Source of the DNA: CAYGWP01 sp964353455
Lineage (GTDB): Bacteria > Planctomycetota > Phycisphaerae > FEN-1346
Length of the DNA stretch: 23,413 bases
Reading direction: 5' to 3'
NCBI GenBank assembly: GCA_964353455.1
Contig: CAYGWP010000095.1
Location: forward strand, 1 to 23,413
Shown: one piece after another, positions 7,245 through 12,863 of the stretch
Layout of the letters: each line of letters opens with the position of its first letter
How positions within the stretch are numbered: position 1 is the stretch's first letter
Made by a program: the position numbers and the translations under genes
The notes under the pieces: model-generated
Told to the model about the DNA's origin: nothing
What the model saw: the letters and a program-made list of their open reading frames with translations, nothing else
Database searches by the model: none

Positions 7245-8807
7245 TCAGGATACCCTCGGCCGGCCGGCGTGCAAAGAGTTTCCGGCAACAGGGGCACTGT
7301 TCACGCCGCCGAGGAGTTCGCCGATGAGGCAATCGCCTTCGGCGCCGGCGATGCGAACGCTGATGAGTTGCCTTCGCGCAAGGCAACCTGCCCCCGATGG
7401 CACGCGGGGGCTTCTTATGCGTACGCGAACGTACCGCTCGCAGAGCCCCTCGGCCGAGCCGTCGGCGGAAACCTTCTCAACGACCACGCTGGCCTCTCGC
7501 CCGACGAGGCCTCGGCGATAGGCGGCGGCAAGTTCGTCGCCGAGCGCCGCGGCCCGCGCGCGGCGGGCGCGGATGACCTCGCGCGGCGCCTGCGGCGCCA
7601 TGCCCGCGGCAGCCGTCCCCGGCCGGCGCGAAAATGAAAATACGTGAATGCGCGAGAACCCTGCCGCGCGGCAGGCGGCAAGCGTCCGCTCGAACGCGCC
7701 CTCGGTCTCGCCGGGGAACCCGACCATCACGTCCGTCGTGATCGCCGCAAGCGGCAGCGTCTTGCGGACCCGCCCGATGACGCCGAGGAACTCCGCCGCC
7801 GTGTATGGCCGGCCCATCCGCCGCAGGACCTCATCGTCCCCCGACTGGAGCGGCAGGTGGAGGTGCGGGCAAAGGCGCTGCGGCTCGGCCGCCATGCGCT
7901 CCAGAAGCGCGTCGGTCACCTCCATCGGCTCGATGCTCGATAGGCGGATCCTGAAGTCGCCCTGCGCGGCCGACAGTCGGCCGACGAGGTCGGCCAGCGC
8001 TGACCGCGGTTCCAGACCCGCGCCGTAGAGGCCCAGGTGGATTCCGCAAAGGACGATTTCGTGGAAACCCGCCGCGACGAGTTCCCCGACCTGCCGCGAG
8101 GCCTCCCCCGGCGGCATCGACCACAGCCCCGGCCGCACCTTCGGCACGATGCAATACGCGCACGCCGCAGGGCACCCATCCTGCACCTTCAGGAGCGCCC
8201 GTGCCCTTGCCGACACCCCCGCTTCAAGATCCCCAGAAAAGGGTCCCCCAGAAAAGGGTCCAGGACCCTTTCTTTGGGGGGCCGGCGAGCCAGCCACCAG
8301 CCCAATTTCGTCTGACGATAAAAAGGGTCCTGGACCCTTTTTTACACGCCCACAAACCCCATTGGCGCTAGCGCCGTGGCCCTTTTCGCCTTTCGCCTGG
8401 GAATACTTCGAACGTCCGACCAGCCCATCAGAAAAAGGGTCCTGGACCCTTTTTTTTATCAAGCGCGAGGCGGACAGGCAAGCGATCCCTTCGGCGGCGC
8501 GGTCTTTGTCGGGGTCAACGAGCAGCACGCCGGCGATGGCGGCCATGGCGGCATCGGCGGCGGGGTGGGCGGCGCAGCCGGTGACGACGACGGCGGCGCC
8601 TTCGCGGACCGCGCGGCGGACACGCTGGCGGCACTGGCGTGCGGCCTCGGCCGTCACGGCGCAGGTGTTGACGATCACGAGGTCGGCCGGTGCGCCTGGC
8701 GGCGATTCCACAAGGCCGAATCCGCGCAGTCGCGCGGCCAGGGCCTCGCCCTCAACCTGGTTGACCTTGCATCCGAACGAGATGACCTGGAAGTGGGCCG
8801 CGGCCAT
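7245..8807 (-). CDS. mtaB: tRNA t6A37 methylthiotransferase MtaB with palindrome-encoded insertions
   Basis: The enzyme converts t6A37 to ms2t6A37 in tRNAs reading ANN codons, using two iron-sulphur clusters and SAM. The N-terminal UPF0004 domain carries Cys13 (FGCKVNQ), Cys49 (NTCAVT) and Cys78 (TGCAA) for the auxiliary cluster. The radical-SAM motif is CPAACAYC (Cys212, 216, 219), preceded by the typical ARALLKVQDG. FGCKVNQ and the overall plan favour MtaB over MiaB or RimO. At 520 residues it is well above the usual 430-450. Most of the excess lies in residues about 113-198, between the two domains, and is encoded by palindromic repeats (KKRVQDPF, KKGPGPF, RKGPGPF). A second insertion (SPRVPSGAGCLARRQ) splits the C-terminal beta-domain. 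The frame is kept throughout and all cluster ligands are present, so the gene is probably functional. The start has no strong ribosome site. Confidence 0.92.
   Translation of the reverse strand: MAAAHFQVISFGCKVNQVEGEALAARLRGFGLVESPPGAPADLVIVNTCAVTAEAARQCRQRVRRAVREGAAVVVTGCAAHPAADAAMAAIAGVLLVDPDKDRAAEGIACLSASRLIKKRVQDPFSDGLVGRSKYSQAKGEKGHGASANGVCGRVKKGPGPFLSSDEIGLVAGSPAPQRKGPGPFSGGPFSGDLEAGVSARARALLKVQDGCPAACAYCIVPKVRPGLWSMPPGEASRQVGELVAAGFHEIVLCGIHLGLYGAGLEPRSALADLVGRLSAAQGDFRIRLSSIEPMEVTDALLERMAAEPQRLCPHLHLPLQSGDDEVLRRMGRPYTAAEFLGVIGRVRKTLPLAAITTDVMVGFPGETEGAFERTLAACRAAGFSRIHVFSFSRRPGTAAAGMAPQAPREVIRARRARAAALGDELAAAYRRGLVGREASVVVEKVSADGSAEGLCERYVRVRIRSPRVPSGAGCLARRQLISVRIAGAEGDCLIGELLGGVNSAPVAGNSLHAGRPRVS
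7367..7410. repeat. Two adjacent hairpins inside the 3' part of mtaB
   Basis: GTTGCCTT (7367-7374) pairs with AAGGCAAC (7380-7387) around a 5-base loop. Directly beside it CCCCCGATGGCA begins a second hairpin (7391-7410) that closes with CGGGGG. The second is almost identical to the intergenic hairpin at 16718-16737. Together they encode the residues SPRVPSGAGCLARRQ, which interrupt the expected YVRVRI...ISVRIA beta-domain of MtaB. Confidence 0.75.
8231..8280. repeat. Palindromic repeat copy 3 with a 15-bp tandem duplication, inside mtaB
   Basis: AAAGGGTCC (8253-8261) pairs with GGACCCTTT (8263-8271) around a single A, and the pairing extends outward to CCCCC (8245-8249) and GGGGG (8276-8280) with one bulge. 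The unit CCCCAGAAAAGGGTC occurs twice in tandem, at 8231-8245 and 8246-8260. On the coding strand this gives RKGPGPFSGGPFSG. Relative to the other two copies this one is inverted, as its central base is A rather than T. Confidence 0.85.
8320..8342. repeat. Palindromic repeat copy 2, inside mtaB
   Basis: A perfect 23-bp odd palindrome: AAAAAGGGTCC, a central T, then the exact complement. It is read on the minus strand as KKGPGPFL. The same 23 bp recur at 8432-8454. A/T-run on each side of a GC stem also makes it look like a bidirectional intrinsic terminator. Confidence 0.9.
8343..8431. other. Spacer between palindrome copies 1 and 2, with internal GGCGCTAGCGCC palindrome
   Basis: This 89-bp stretch is flanked by identical 23-bp palindromes and contains a perfect 12-bp palindrome at 8364-8375. 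It is read in frame as the low-complexity peptide SDGLVGRSKYSQAKGEKGHG and on to NGVCGRV. With its flanks (8320-8457) it is 138 bp, exactly 46 codons, so it could be one compound insertion unit with the palindromes as termini. Confidence 0.55.
8432..8454. repeat. Palindromic repeat copy 1, inside mtaB
   Basis: Identical to 8320-8342, followed by extra T to 8457. Here the minus strand is read in a different frame of the repeat, giving KKRVQDPFS. The same DNA in two reading frames within one gene shows that what is preserved is the DNA repeat, not a peptide motif. Confidence 0.9.
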
Positions 8808-8834
8808 GGCTAGGGCACTCTAAGGTTAAGTATT

Positions 8835-8912
8835 GGCGCGGCGGGTCTCCGTACCCGCCGCGCCGGCACGCAACGTTAGGCAAAGCGCGGCGGGTGCGGA
8901 GACCCGCCGCGC
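8835..8912. repeat. Pair of inverted hairpins upstream of mtaB
   Basis: Hairpin 1: GCGCGGCGGGT (8836-8846) with ACCCGCCGCGC (8853-8863), loop CTCCGT. Hairpin 2: the same arms at 8885-8895 and 8902-8912, loop GCGGAG, which is nearly the reverse complement of the first loop. TAAGGTT (8821-8827) and AACCTTA (8921-8927) form an outer inverted repeat. The block fills the gap between mtaB and the nuclease-like gene and looks like a two-unit REP/BIME-type element; a terminator function for the nuclease-like gene is possible. Confidence 0.8.
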
Positions 8913-8934
8913 GAACACGCAACCTTAAATCGCT

Positions 8935-10092
8935 CTACCTTTGCGGCGGCGTCAGCCCGGGGCGGCGGCGAGGCAGAAGGGTCAGGACTATCAGCAGGAC
9001 CGTCAGGCCGATCAGCCAGTAGGGAAGCGTCGGCGCCGGGGCGGCCTGCGCGGCGGTGGCGGGCGCGAGGCTCAGGGGCTTTCCCGCGCGGACCCAGGCC
9101 GTGTAGAAGAGCGATGAGAGGTGGTCTGCGGCGTCGCGCATGGCCGCGGCATCCGGCGAGGACCGCGCCTCCAACTCCTGCTTGAAGGCCGCGTAGTACG
9201 GCCGCGACCGATCCGATGACGGGTCCTCGGTCTCCTTCTCGGCCTCCTCGCGATTGTCGGAACGTTTGTAGCCGGTCTTGCGGCGGGCGGCGGTGTCGGC
9301 GTCCAGGATGGGCTGCACGCGGGCGTTGGCCTGAACGATCCAGTCGAAGCAGCGGTCCCGGACGTTTTCGAGGTAGGGGACCTCGGCCCTGCCCTTTTTG
9401 ATTTCGGCGGCGTAGAAGTCGCCGCAGCGCACGCCGAGTCCGATCTCGAACATCTTGTGGATGCCGTCGTTGCCGGTGAGTTGGCCGTTGAAGTTCTTCG
9501 AGACGTGGAAGGGGGTGTGGATGTCGGCGGCGAAGTGTGCGAGGTCGCCTGCCGCGCGGAAGATGTCATCGGTGGCGCCGCGCGTCAGGGCGTCGGTCAG
9601 GAGCGCCAGGCAATCCTCGGCGGTCCACGGAGCGGTGCCGTGCTCCTGGAAGACCTCGGCGCCGAACTGCTTGACGGCGTCTGGGCGGCCGTGCGGGAAG
9701 GAGGCGAACGGCGGCGGGTCGGCGGTGATCGCATCGATGTCGAAATAGTGCTTCGCCTTCTCATCGAGATATTTCTTATTGACGGCGGCGCGCTGGTCGG
9801 GCGGGGCGGCGGCGACGGCCTTCTTCATCTCGTCGCGGCGGCGGTCCGGCTCGGCCGAGGCCGCCTGGAGCCGCTTCAGGTCGGCCTCGCCCGCGAAGAG
9901 GCCCCGCAGGGGTTCCGGCAACCGCTGGACGGCCTCGCCCGTGATGAGTTCGTGGGTGGGTTCGATCCAGCCGAGGGCGGTGCGGGCGGGAAAAGCGGCC
10001 AGGATGGCCGCAAGGAAGCACATGGTCACGCAGAGGCGCGCGACCATGCCGTCCGGCGACTTTGAACGTTGACCTTTGAACTCTGAACTCAT
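8935..10092 (-). CDS. S1/P1 nuclease / zinc phospholipase C-fold protein with C-terminal membrane anchor
   Basis: Up to 385 residues. A signal peptide (MVARLCVTMCFLAAILAAF, from residue 16) ends before Trp42, which in this fold becomes the N-terminal zinc ligand. The other trinuclear-zinc ligands follow in order: His47, probably Asp83, His115 (AKHYFDID), His186-x3-Asp190-x5-His196 (AHFAADIHTPFH), then His212-x3-Glu216. Spacings match both P1 nuclease and bacterial phospholipase C, so phosphodiester hydrolysis outside the cytoplasm is likely but DNA/RNA versus lipid cannot be decided. Unusually, residues about 354-372 form a membrane helix followed by RRRPG, implying attachment to a membrane. 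ATG 10092 overlaps the upstream stop (ATGA). ATG 10047 is an alternative; the 15 residues between are encoded by a dispersed TTCAAAG-type repeat. Confidence 0.85.
   Translation of the reverse strand: MSSEFKGQRSKSPDGMVARLCVTMCFLAAILAAFPARTALGWIEPTHELITGEAVQRLPEPLRGLFAGEADLKRLQAASAEPDRRRDEMKKAVAAAPPDQRAAVNKKYLDEKAKHYFDIDAITADPPPFASFPHGRPDAVKQFGAEVFQEHGTAPWTAEDCLALLTDALTRGATDDIFRAAGDLAHFAADIHTPFHVSKNFNGQLTGNDGIHKMFEIGLGVRCGDFYAAEIKKGRAEVPYLENVRDRCFDWIVQANARVQPILDADTAARRKTGYKRSDNREEAEKETEDPSSDRSRPYYAAFKQELEARSSPDAAAMRDAADHLSSLFYTAWVRAGKPLSLAPATAAQAAPAPTLPYWLIGLTVLLIVLTLLPRRRPGLTPPQR
10061..10092. repeat. TTTGAAC/TTCAAAG short-period repeat at the start of the nuclease-like gene
   Basis: On the minus strand the sequence reads AGTTCAGAGTTCAAAGG followed by TCAACGTTCAAAG, a degenerate 7-8-bp periodic repeat. 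It encodes the first residues of the nuclease-like protein (SEFKGQRSK). A related stretch occurs at 11718-11749 at the end of hisF; the two share AGTTCAGAGT exactly. Confidence 0.65.
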
Positions 10093-10757
10093 TTGGTCTG
10101 CTGCTTAGGCGACGGAAGTTGCGGGCCGGTGGGCGCGATTTCCGCAAGTCTGGCCGAGACCTCCGGCTGTGCGGGGGCAAGTTCCAGGCTCTTGCGGAGG
10201 TGCTCGACGGCGTCGTCGCGGTCTCCGAGGCGGAGGCAGAGGTTGGCGTACTCCAGGTGTGCCCGCGGGTTTTCCGGGTCAACCGCCCACGCCTTGGCCA
10301 GCCAGAGTTTGGCCCCGGCGGTGTCTGAGCGGCTGAGGAGGAACCGTCCGACGTTGATGAACGCCTCTCCGGTGTAGGGGTTGGCGGTGGTTCCTGCCAC
10401 GAGTGCCGCGAGGGCCTTGTCGGGGTCCTTCTTCTCCACGTAGCACCTGGCCTCATTGCCGAAGGCGGCGACGATGTGGGGTGCAAGTTGCGTGGCCATT
10501 TCGTAGTTGTGTATGGCGGAGTCGAAGTGTCCGAGGGCCTGCTCGCACATGCCGCGGTTGTAGTAGTACTCGCCTACGTCGGGGTTGACGTTGATGGCCT
10601 CCTCGAAGGCGGCGCGTGCGAGGGTGTAGTCTGCGGCGCGATAGTACTCCATGCCCATCCGGTTGAAGCGTACCGACGGGTCTTCGCAGCCGGCGCCCGC
10701 CAGGAGTGCGGCGCCGACCAGTAGTGCCAATTGCCAGACCGGAACACGCGGTGCCAT
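10089..10757 (-). CDS. TPR-repeat lipoprotein
   Basis: The 222-residue product has an N-terminal hydrophobic leader ending in LLAGAGC, a slightly atypical lipobox with Cys23 as the probable lipidated residue. From about residue 28 to 200 it is made of tetratricopeptide repeats: FNRMGMEYYRAADYTLARAA, then YYYNRGMCEQALGHFDSAIH, and later HLEYANLCLRLGDRDDAVEH. TPR solenoids bind partner proteins; in planctomycetes similar lipoproteins are common and mostly uncharacterised. The ATG at 10757 has GAGGAGG just upstream and a good sigma70-type promoter at 10816-10845. Its TGA overlaps the ATG of the nuclease-like gene by 4 bp, so the two are translationally coupled and may act together at the membrane. 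Confidence 0.9.
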   Translation of the reverse strand: MAPRVPVWQLALLVGAALLAGAGCEDPSVRFNRMGMEYYRAADYTLARAAFEEAINVNPDVGEYYYNRGMCEQALGHFDSAIHNYEMATQLAPHIVAAFGNEARCYVEKKDPDKALAALVAGTTANPYTGEAFINVGRFLLSRSDTAGAKLWLAKAWAVDPENPRAHLEYANLCLRLGDRDDAVEHLRKSLELAPAQPEVSARLAEIAPTGPQLPSPKQQTK

Positions 10758-10815
10758 GAGAGCCTCCTCTCGCTGCCTGGGCGGACGGGAATCGGGCGCG
10801 GTCGTCCTAGTGCGG

Positions 10816-10845
10816 ATTATCCGTCCGATGCGGAGCGCTTTTCAA
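10816..10845 (-). promoter_or_regulatory. Sigma70-type promoter for the TPR lipoprotein operon
   Basis: On the minus strand TTGAAA (10845-10840) and GATAAT (10821-10816) are separated by 18 bp, and the start codon lies about 60 bp downstream. It faces away from the hisF promoter. Confidence 0.6.
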
Positions 10846-10872
10846 GCAAAAACCCCCGCGCGTTTGTTTCGC

Positions 10873-10902
10873 TTGCAGGAACGGACGCCACGTTCGTATA
10901 AT
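10873..10902 (+). promoter_or_regulatory. Sigma70-type promoter for hisF and following genes
   Basis: TTGCAG (10873-10878), an 18-bp spacer, and a perfect TATAAT (10897-10902). Transcription would begin near 10909, about 44 bp before the hisF start. Confidence 0.7.
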
Positions 10903-10952
10903 CCGGAGTTTGTGGGGCTGGGCATATCGCCGGTCACGCGCCGGAGTCTCGA

Positions 10953-11750
10953 TTGCTCGCGAAGCGGGTCATTCCGTGTCTTGATGTGGACCGCGGCCGC
11001 GTGGTCAAGGGCACGCGGTTCCTCGAACTGCGCGACGCCGGCGACCCGGTCCAGGTGGCCGCGCGCTACGACGCCGAGGGGGCCGACGAACTGGTGTTCC
11101 TCGACATCACCGCGAGCCACGAGCAGCGCGACATCCTTCTGGACATCGTCCGGCGGACCGCCGAACAGGCCTTCATGCCCCTGACGGTGGGCGGCGGAAT
11201 CCGCACGCTCGACGACATACGCAACCTGCTCTCGGCCGGGGCCGACAAGGTCTCCGTCAACTCCGCCGCAGTGCGCGACCCGGACTTGGTGCGGCGCGCG
11301 GCAGACCGATTCGGCAGCCAGTGCATCGTGGTGGCGATCGACCCGAAGCGCGTGACCGAAGACGGCCGCGAGGTCTGGCGCGTTCATATCAACGGCGGAC
11401 GCATCCCGACCGATAAGGAGGCCGTCTCGTGGGCGCGGCAGGCCGAGGAACTGGGCGCGGGCGAAATCCTCCTCACGAGCATGGATGCCGACGGCACGCT
11501 GGACGGCTACGACATCCCGATGACACGCGCGGTGGCCGAGGCCGTCACGATCCCCCTCATCGCCAGCGGCGGGTGCGGGGCCCCGGAACACATCGTACGG
11601 GTCCTCAAGGAAGGCAAGGCCAGCGCGGCCCTTGCGGCCAGCATTTTCCACTACCGCAAGTTCACGATCGACGAGACCAAGCAGGCGATGGCGAGGGCGG
11701 GAGTTCCGGTCAGGATAGTTCAGAGTGCAAACTTGAGAGTTCAAACTTAG
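10953..11750 (+). CDS. hisF: Imidazole glycerol phosphate synthase cyclase subunit HisF
   Basis: HisF is the (beta/alpha)8 barrel that uses ammonia from HisH to turn PRFAR into IGP and AICAR, in histidine and purine metabolism. The start MLAKRVIPCLDVDRGRVVKG is typical; catalytic Asp11 and Asp130 (VVAIDPKRV) are present, as are the phosphate-binding loops LTVGGGIR and LIASGGCGAPEH. The start codon is TTG at 10953, supported by GGAG at 10943-10946 and conserved N-terminal alignment. At 265 residues it is about 12 longer than usual: the tail RIVQSANLRVQT is encoded by a dispersed TTCAAAC-type repeat (11718-11749) that also provides the stop. HisH and other his genes are absent here, so hisF stands apart from a his operon. 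The TAG is immediately followed by the ATG of the PilT-like gene. Confidence 0.96.
   Translation: MLAKRVIPCLDVDRGRVVKGTRFLELRDAGDPVQVAARYDAEGADELVFLDITASHEQRDILLDIVRRTAEQAFMPLTVGGGIRTLDDIRNLLSAGADKVSVNSAAVRDPDLVRRAADRFGSQCIVVAIDPKRVTEDGREVWRVHINGGRIPTDKEAVSWARQAEELGAGEILLTSMDADGTLDGYDIPMTRAVAEAVTIPLIASGGCGAPEHIVRVLKEGKASAALAASIFHYRKFTIDETKQAMARAGVPVRIVQSANLRVQT
11718..11749. repeat. TTCAAAC-type repeat forming the hisF 3' end
   Basis: AGTTCAGAGTGCAAACTTG followed by AGAGTTCAAACTTA is a degenerate short-period repeat like that at 10061-10092. It encodes VQSANLRVQT, residues beyond the normal end of HisF. Confidence 0.65.
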
Positions 11751-12863
11751 ATGAGCACATCCGATAAGCGGCGGCTGACGGCGAAGGACCTCTTCGGCCT
11801 GGCGCTTGAGCGTCAGGCGTCGGACGTTCACTTGAAGGCCGGCCGGCCGCCCATCCTGCGCATCGGCGGCGCGGTCCACGCGACGGACCTTGCGGCCCTG
11901 AGCGCATCTGAAGTTGCGGACCTGGCGACGGGCCTGATGGACGCCCGCACCCGCGCCCACTTCGAGGAGCACGGGGCCGCAGACTTCGCCCTCATGCACG
12001 AATCCGGCGAGCGGTTCCGCATCAACGTGTACCGCCAGCGCGGCAGCACGAGCCTCGCGGCGCGGCGCGTCACGCACATCATCCCGGGCTTCGCCGAACT
12101 CCACCTGCCCGAGAAGACGATGCTGGCCCTGTGCGCTGCGCACGACGGACTGGTGATCTTCGCCGGAGCGCGCGGCACGGGCAAATCGACGAGCCTTGCG
12201 GCGTGCCTGGAGCATATCAACGAGCCCCGCCGCTGCCACATCATCACGGTTGAGGACCCGATCGAGTACGTCTTCGAGGACCGCGAGGCGTTTGTCAACC
12301 AGCGGGAGATCGGGACCGACGTGCCGTCCTTCGCCGATGCGCTGCGGTGCCTGGCCCGCGAGGACCCGGACGTGGTGCTGGTGGGCGAAATCCGCGACCG
12401 GACGACCTGCGAGGCGGTGGTCCGGGCGGCCGAGTCGAGCCGCCTGGTGTTCTCGACGGTCCACGCGACGAGCGCCCCGGGGGTGATCTCGCGGCTGCTG
12501 GAACTCTTTCCGACGGCGGACCGGCCGCTTGTGCGAGACCTCCTGGCGGCGAGCCTCCGGGCCGTCATCTGCCAGAAACTCCTGGCGTGCACCGACCCGA
12601 ACGTGTCGCGCGTCCCCGCCACCGAGGTCATGCTGGCCACGCCGACCGTCTGCAAGATGATCCGCGAGGGCGACGAGGCCGCACTCGCGAACGTCCTCGT
12701 CGCCGACAAGGACTTCGGCATGCACGACTTCACGCAAGACCTTGTGCGGCTGGTCCGCGAGGAATGGATAGAGCCGAAGACGGCCTACGAGGCGGCGCCG
12801 AATCCGGAGGCCCTGAAGATGGCCATCCGCGGCATCGACGTCAACCGGGGAACCATACGATGA
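11751..12863 (+). CDS. PilT-like type IV pilus/secretion ATPase
   Basis: The 370-residue cytoplasmic protein matches PilT/PilU retraction ATPases in length and order of motifs. An N-terminal PAS-like domain (about 8-110, SDVHLKAG and PILRIGG) precedes the RecA-like core: Walker A GARGTGKST (139-147, variant of GPTGSGKST but with the lysine), Asp box VEDPIEYVF (167-175), Walker B DPDVVLVGEIRD (205-216) with catalytic Glu213, and His box STVHAT (235-240). The tail has the usual MIREGDEAAL and GMHDFTQDLVRL segments. It should drive pilus retraction or a related membrane machine as a hexamer. The ATG directly follows the hisF stop and its own TGA overlaps the next gene's ATG, so it is coupled to the pseudo-ATPase downstream. 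Other pilus genes are not in the window. Confidence 0.92.
   Translation: MSTSDKRRLTAKDLFGLALERQASDVHLKAGRPPILRIGGAVHATDLAALSASEVADLATGLMDARTRAHFEEHGAADFALMHESGERFRINVYRQRGSTSLAARRVTHIIPGFAELHLPEKTMLALCAAHDGLVIFAGARGTGKSTSLAACLEHINEPRRCHIITVEDPIEYVFEDREAFVNQREIGTDVPSFADALRCLAREDPDVVLVGEIRDRTTCEAVVRAAESSRLVFSTVHATSAPGVISRLLELFPTADRPLVRDLLAASLRAVICQKLLACTDPNVSRVPATEVMLATPTVCKMIREGDEAALANVLVADKDFGMHDFTQDLVRLVREEWIEPKTAYEAAPNPEALKMAIRGIDVNRGTIR

Noticed and set aside
4969..7521. Very long plus-strand open frame (about 850 codons) opposite the serpin and xylanase
   Set aside because: It is the complement of two clearly identified genes; its composition is typical of high-G+C antisense frames and it shows no domain.
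8231..8457. CRISPR-like array of repeats
   Set aside because: Only three palindromes with unequal spacing and mixed orientation, one with a tandem duplication, all within a continuous coding frame; no cas genes nearby.
7245..8807. mtaB as a pseudogene because of the odd insert
   Set aside because: No stop or frameshift occurs, and all six cysteine ligands and the domain ends are intact.
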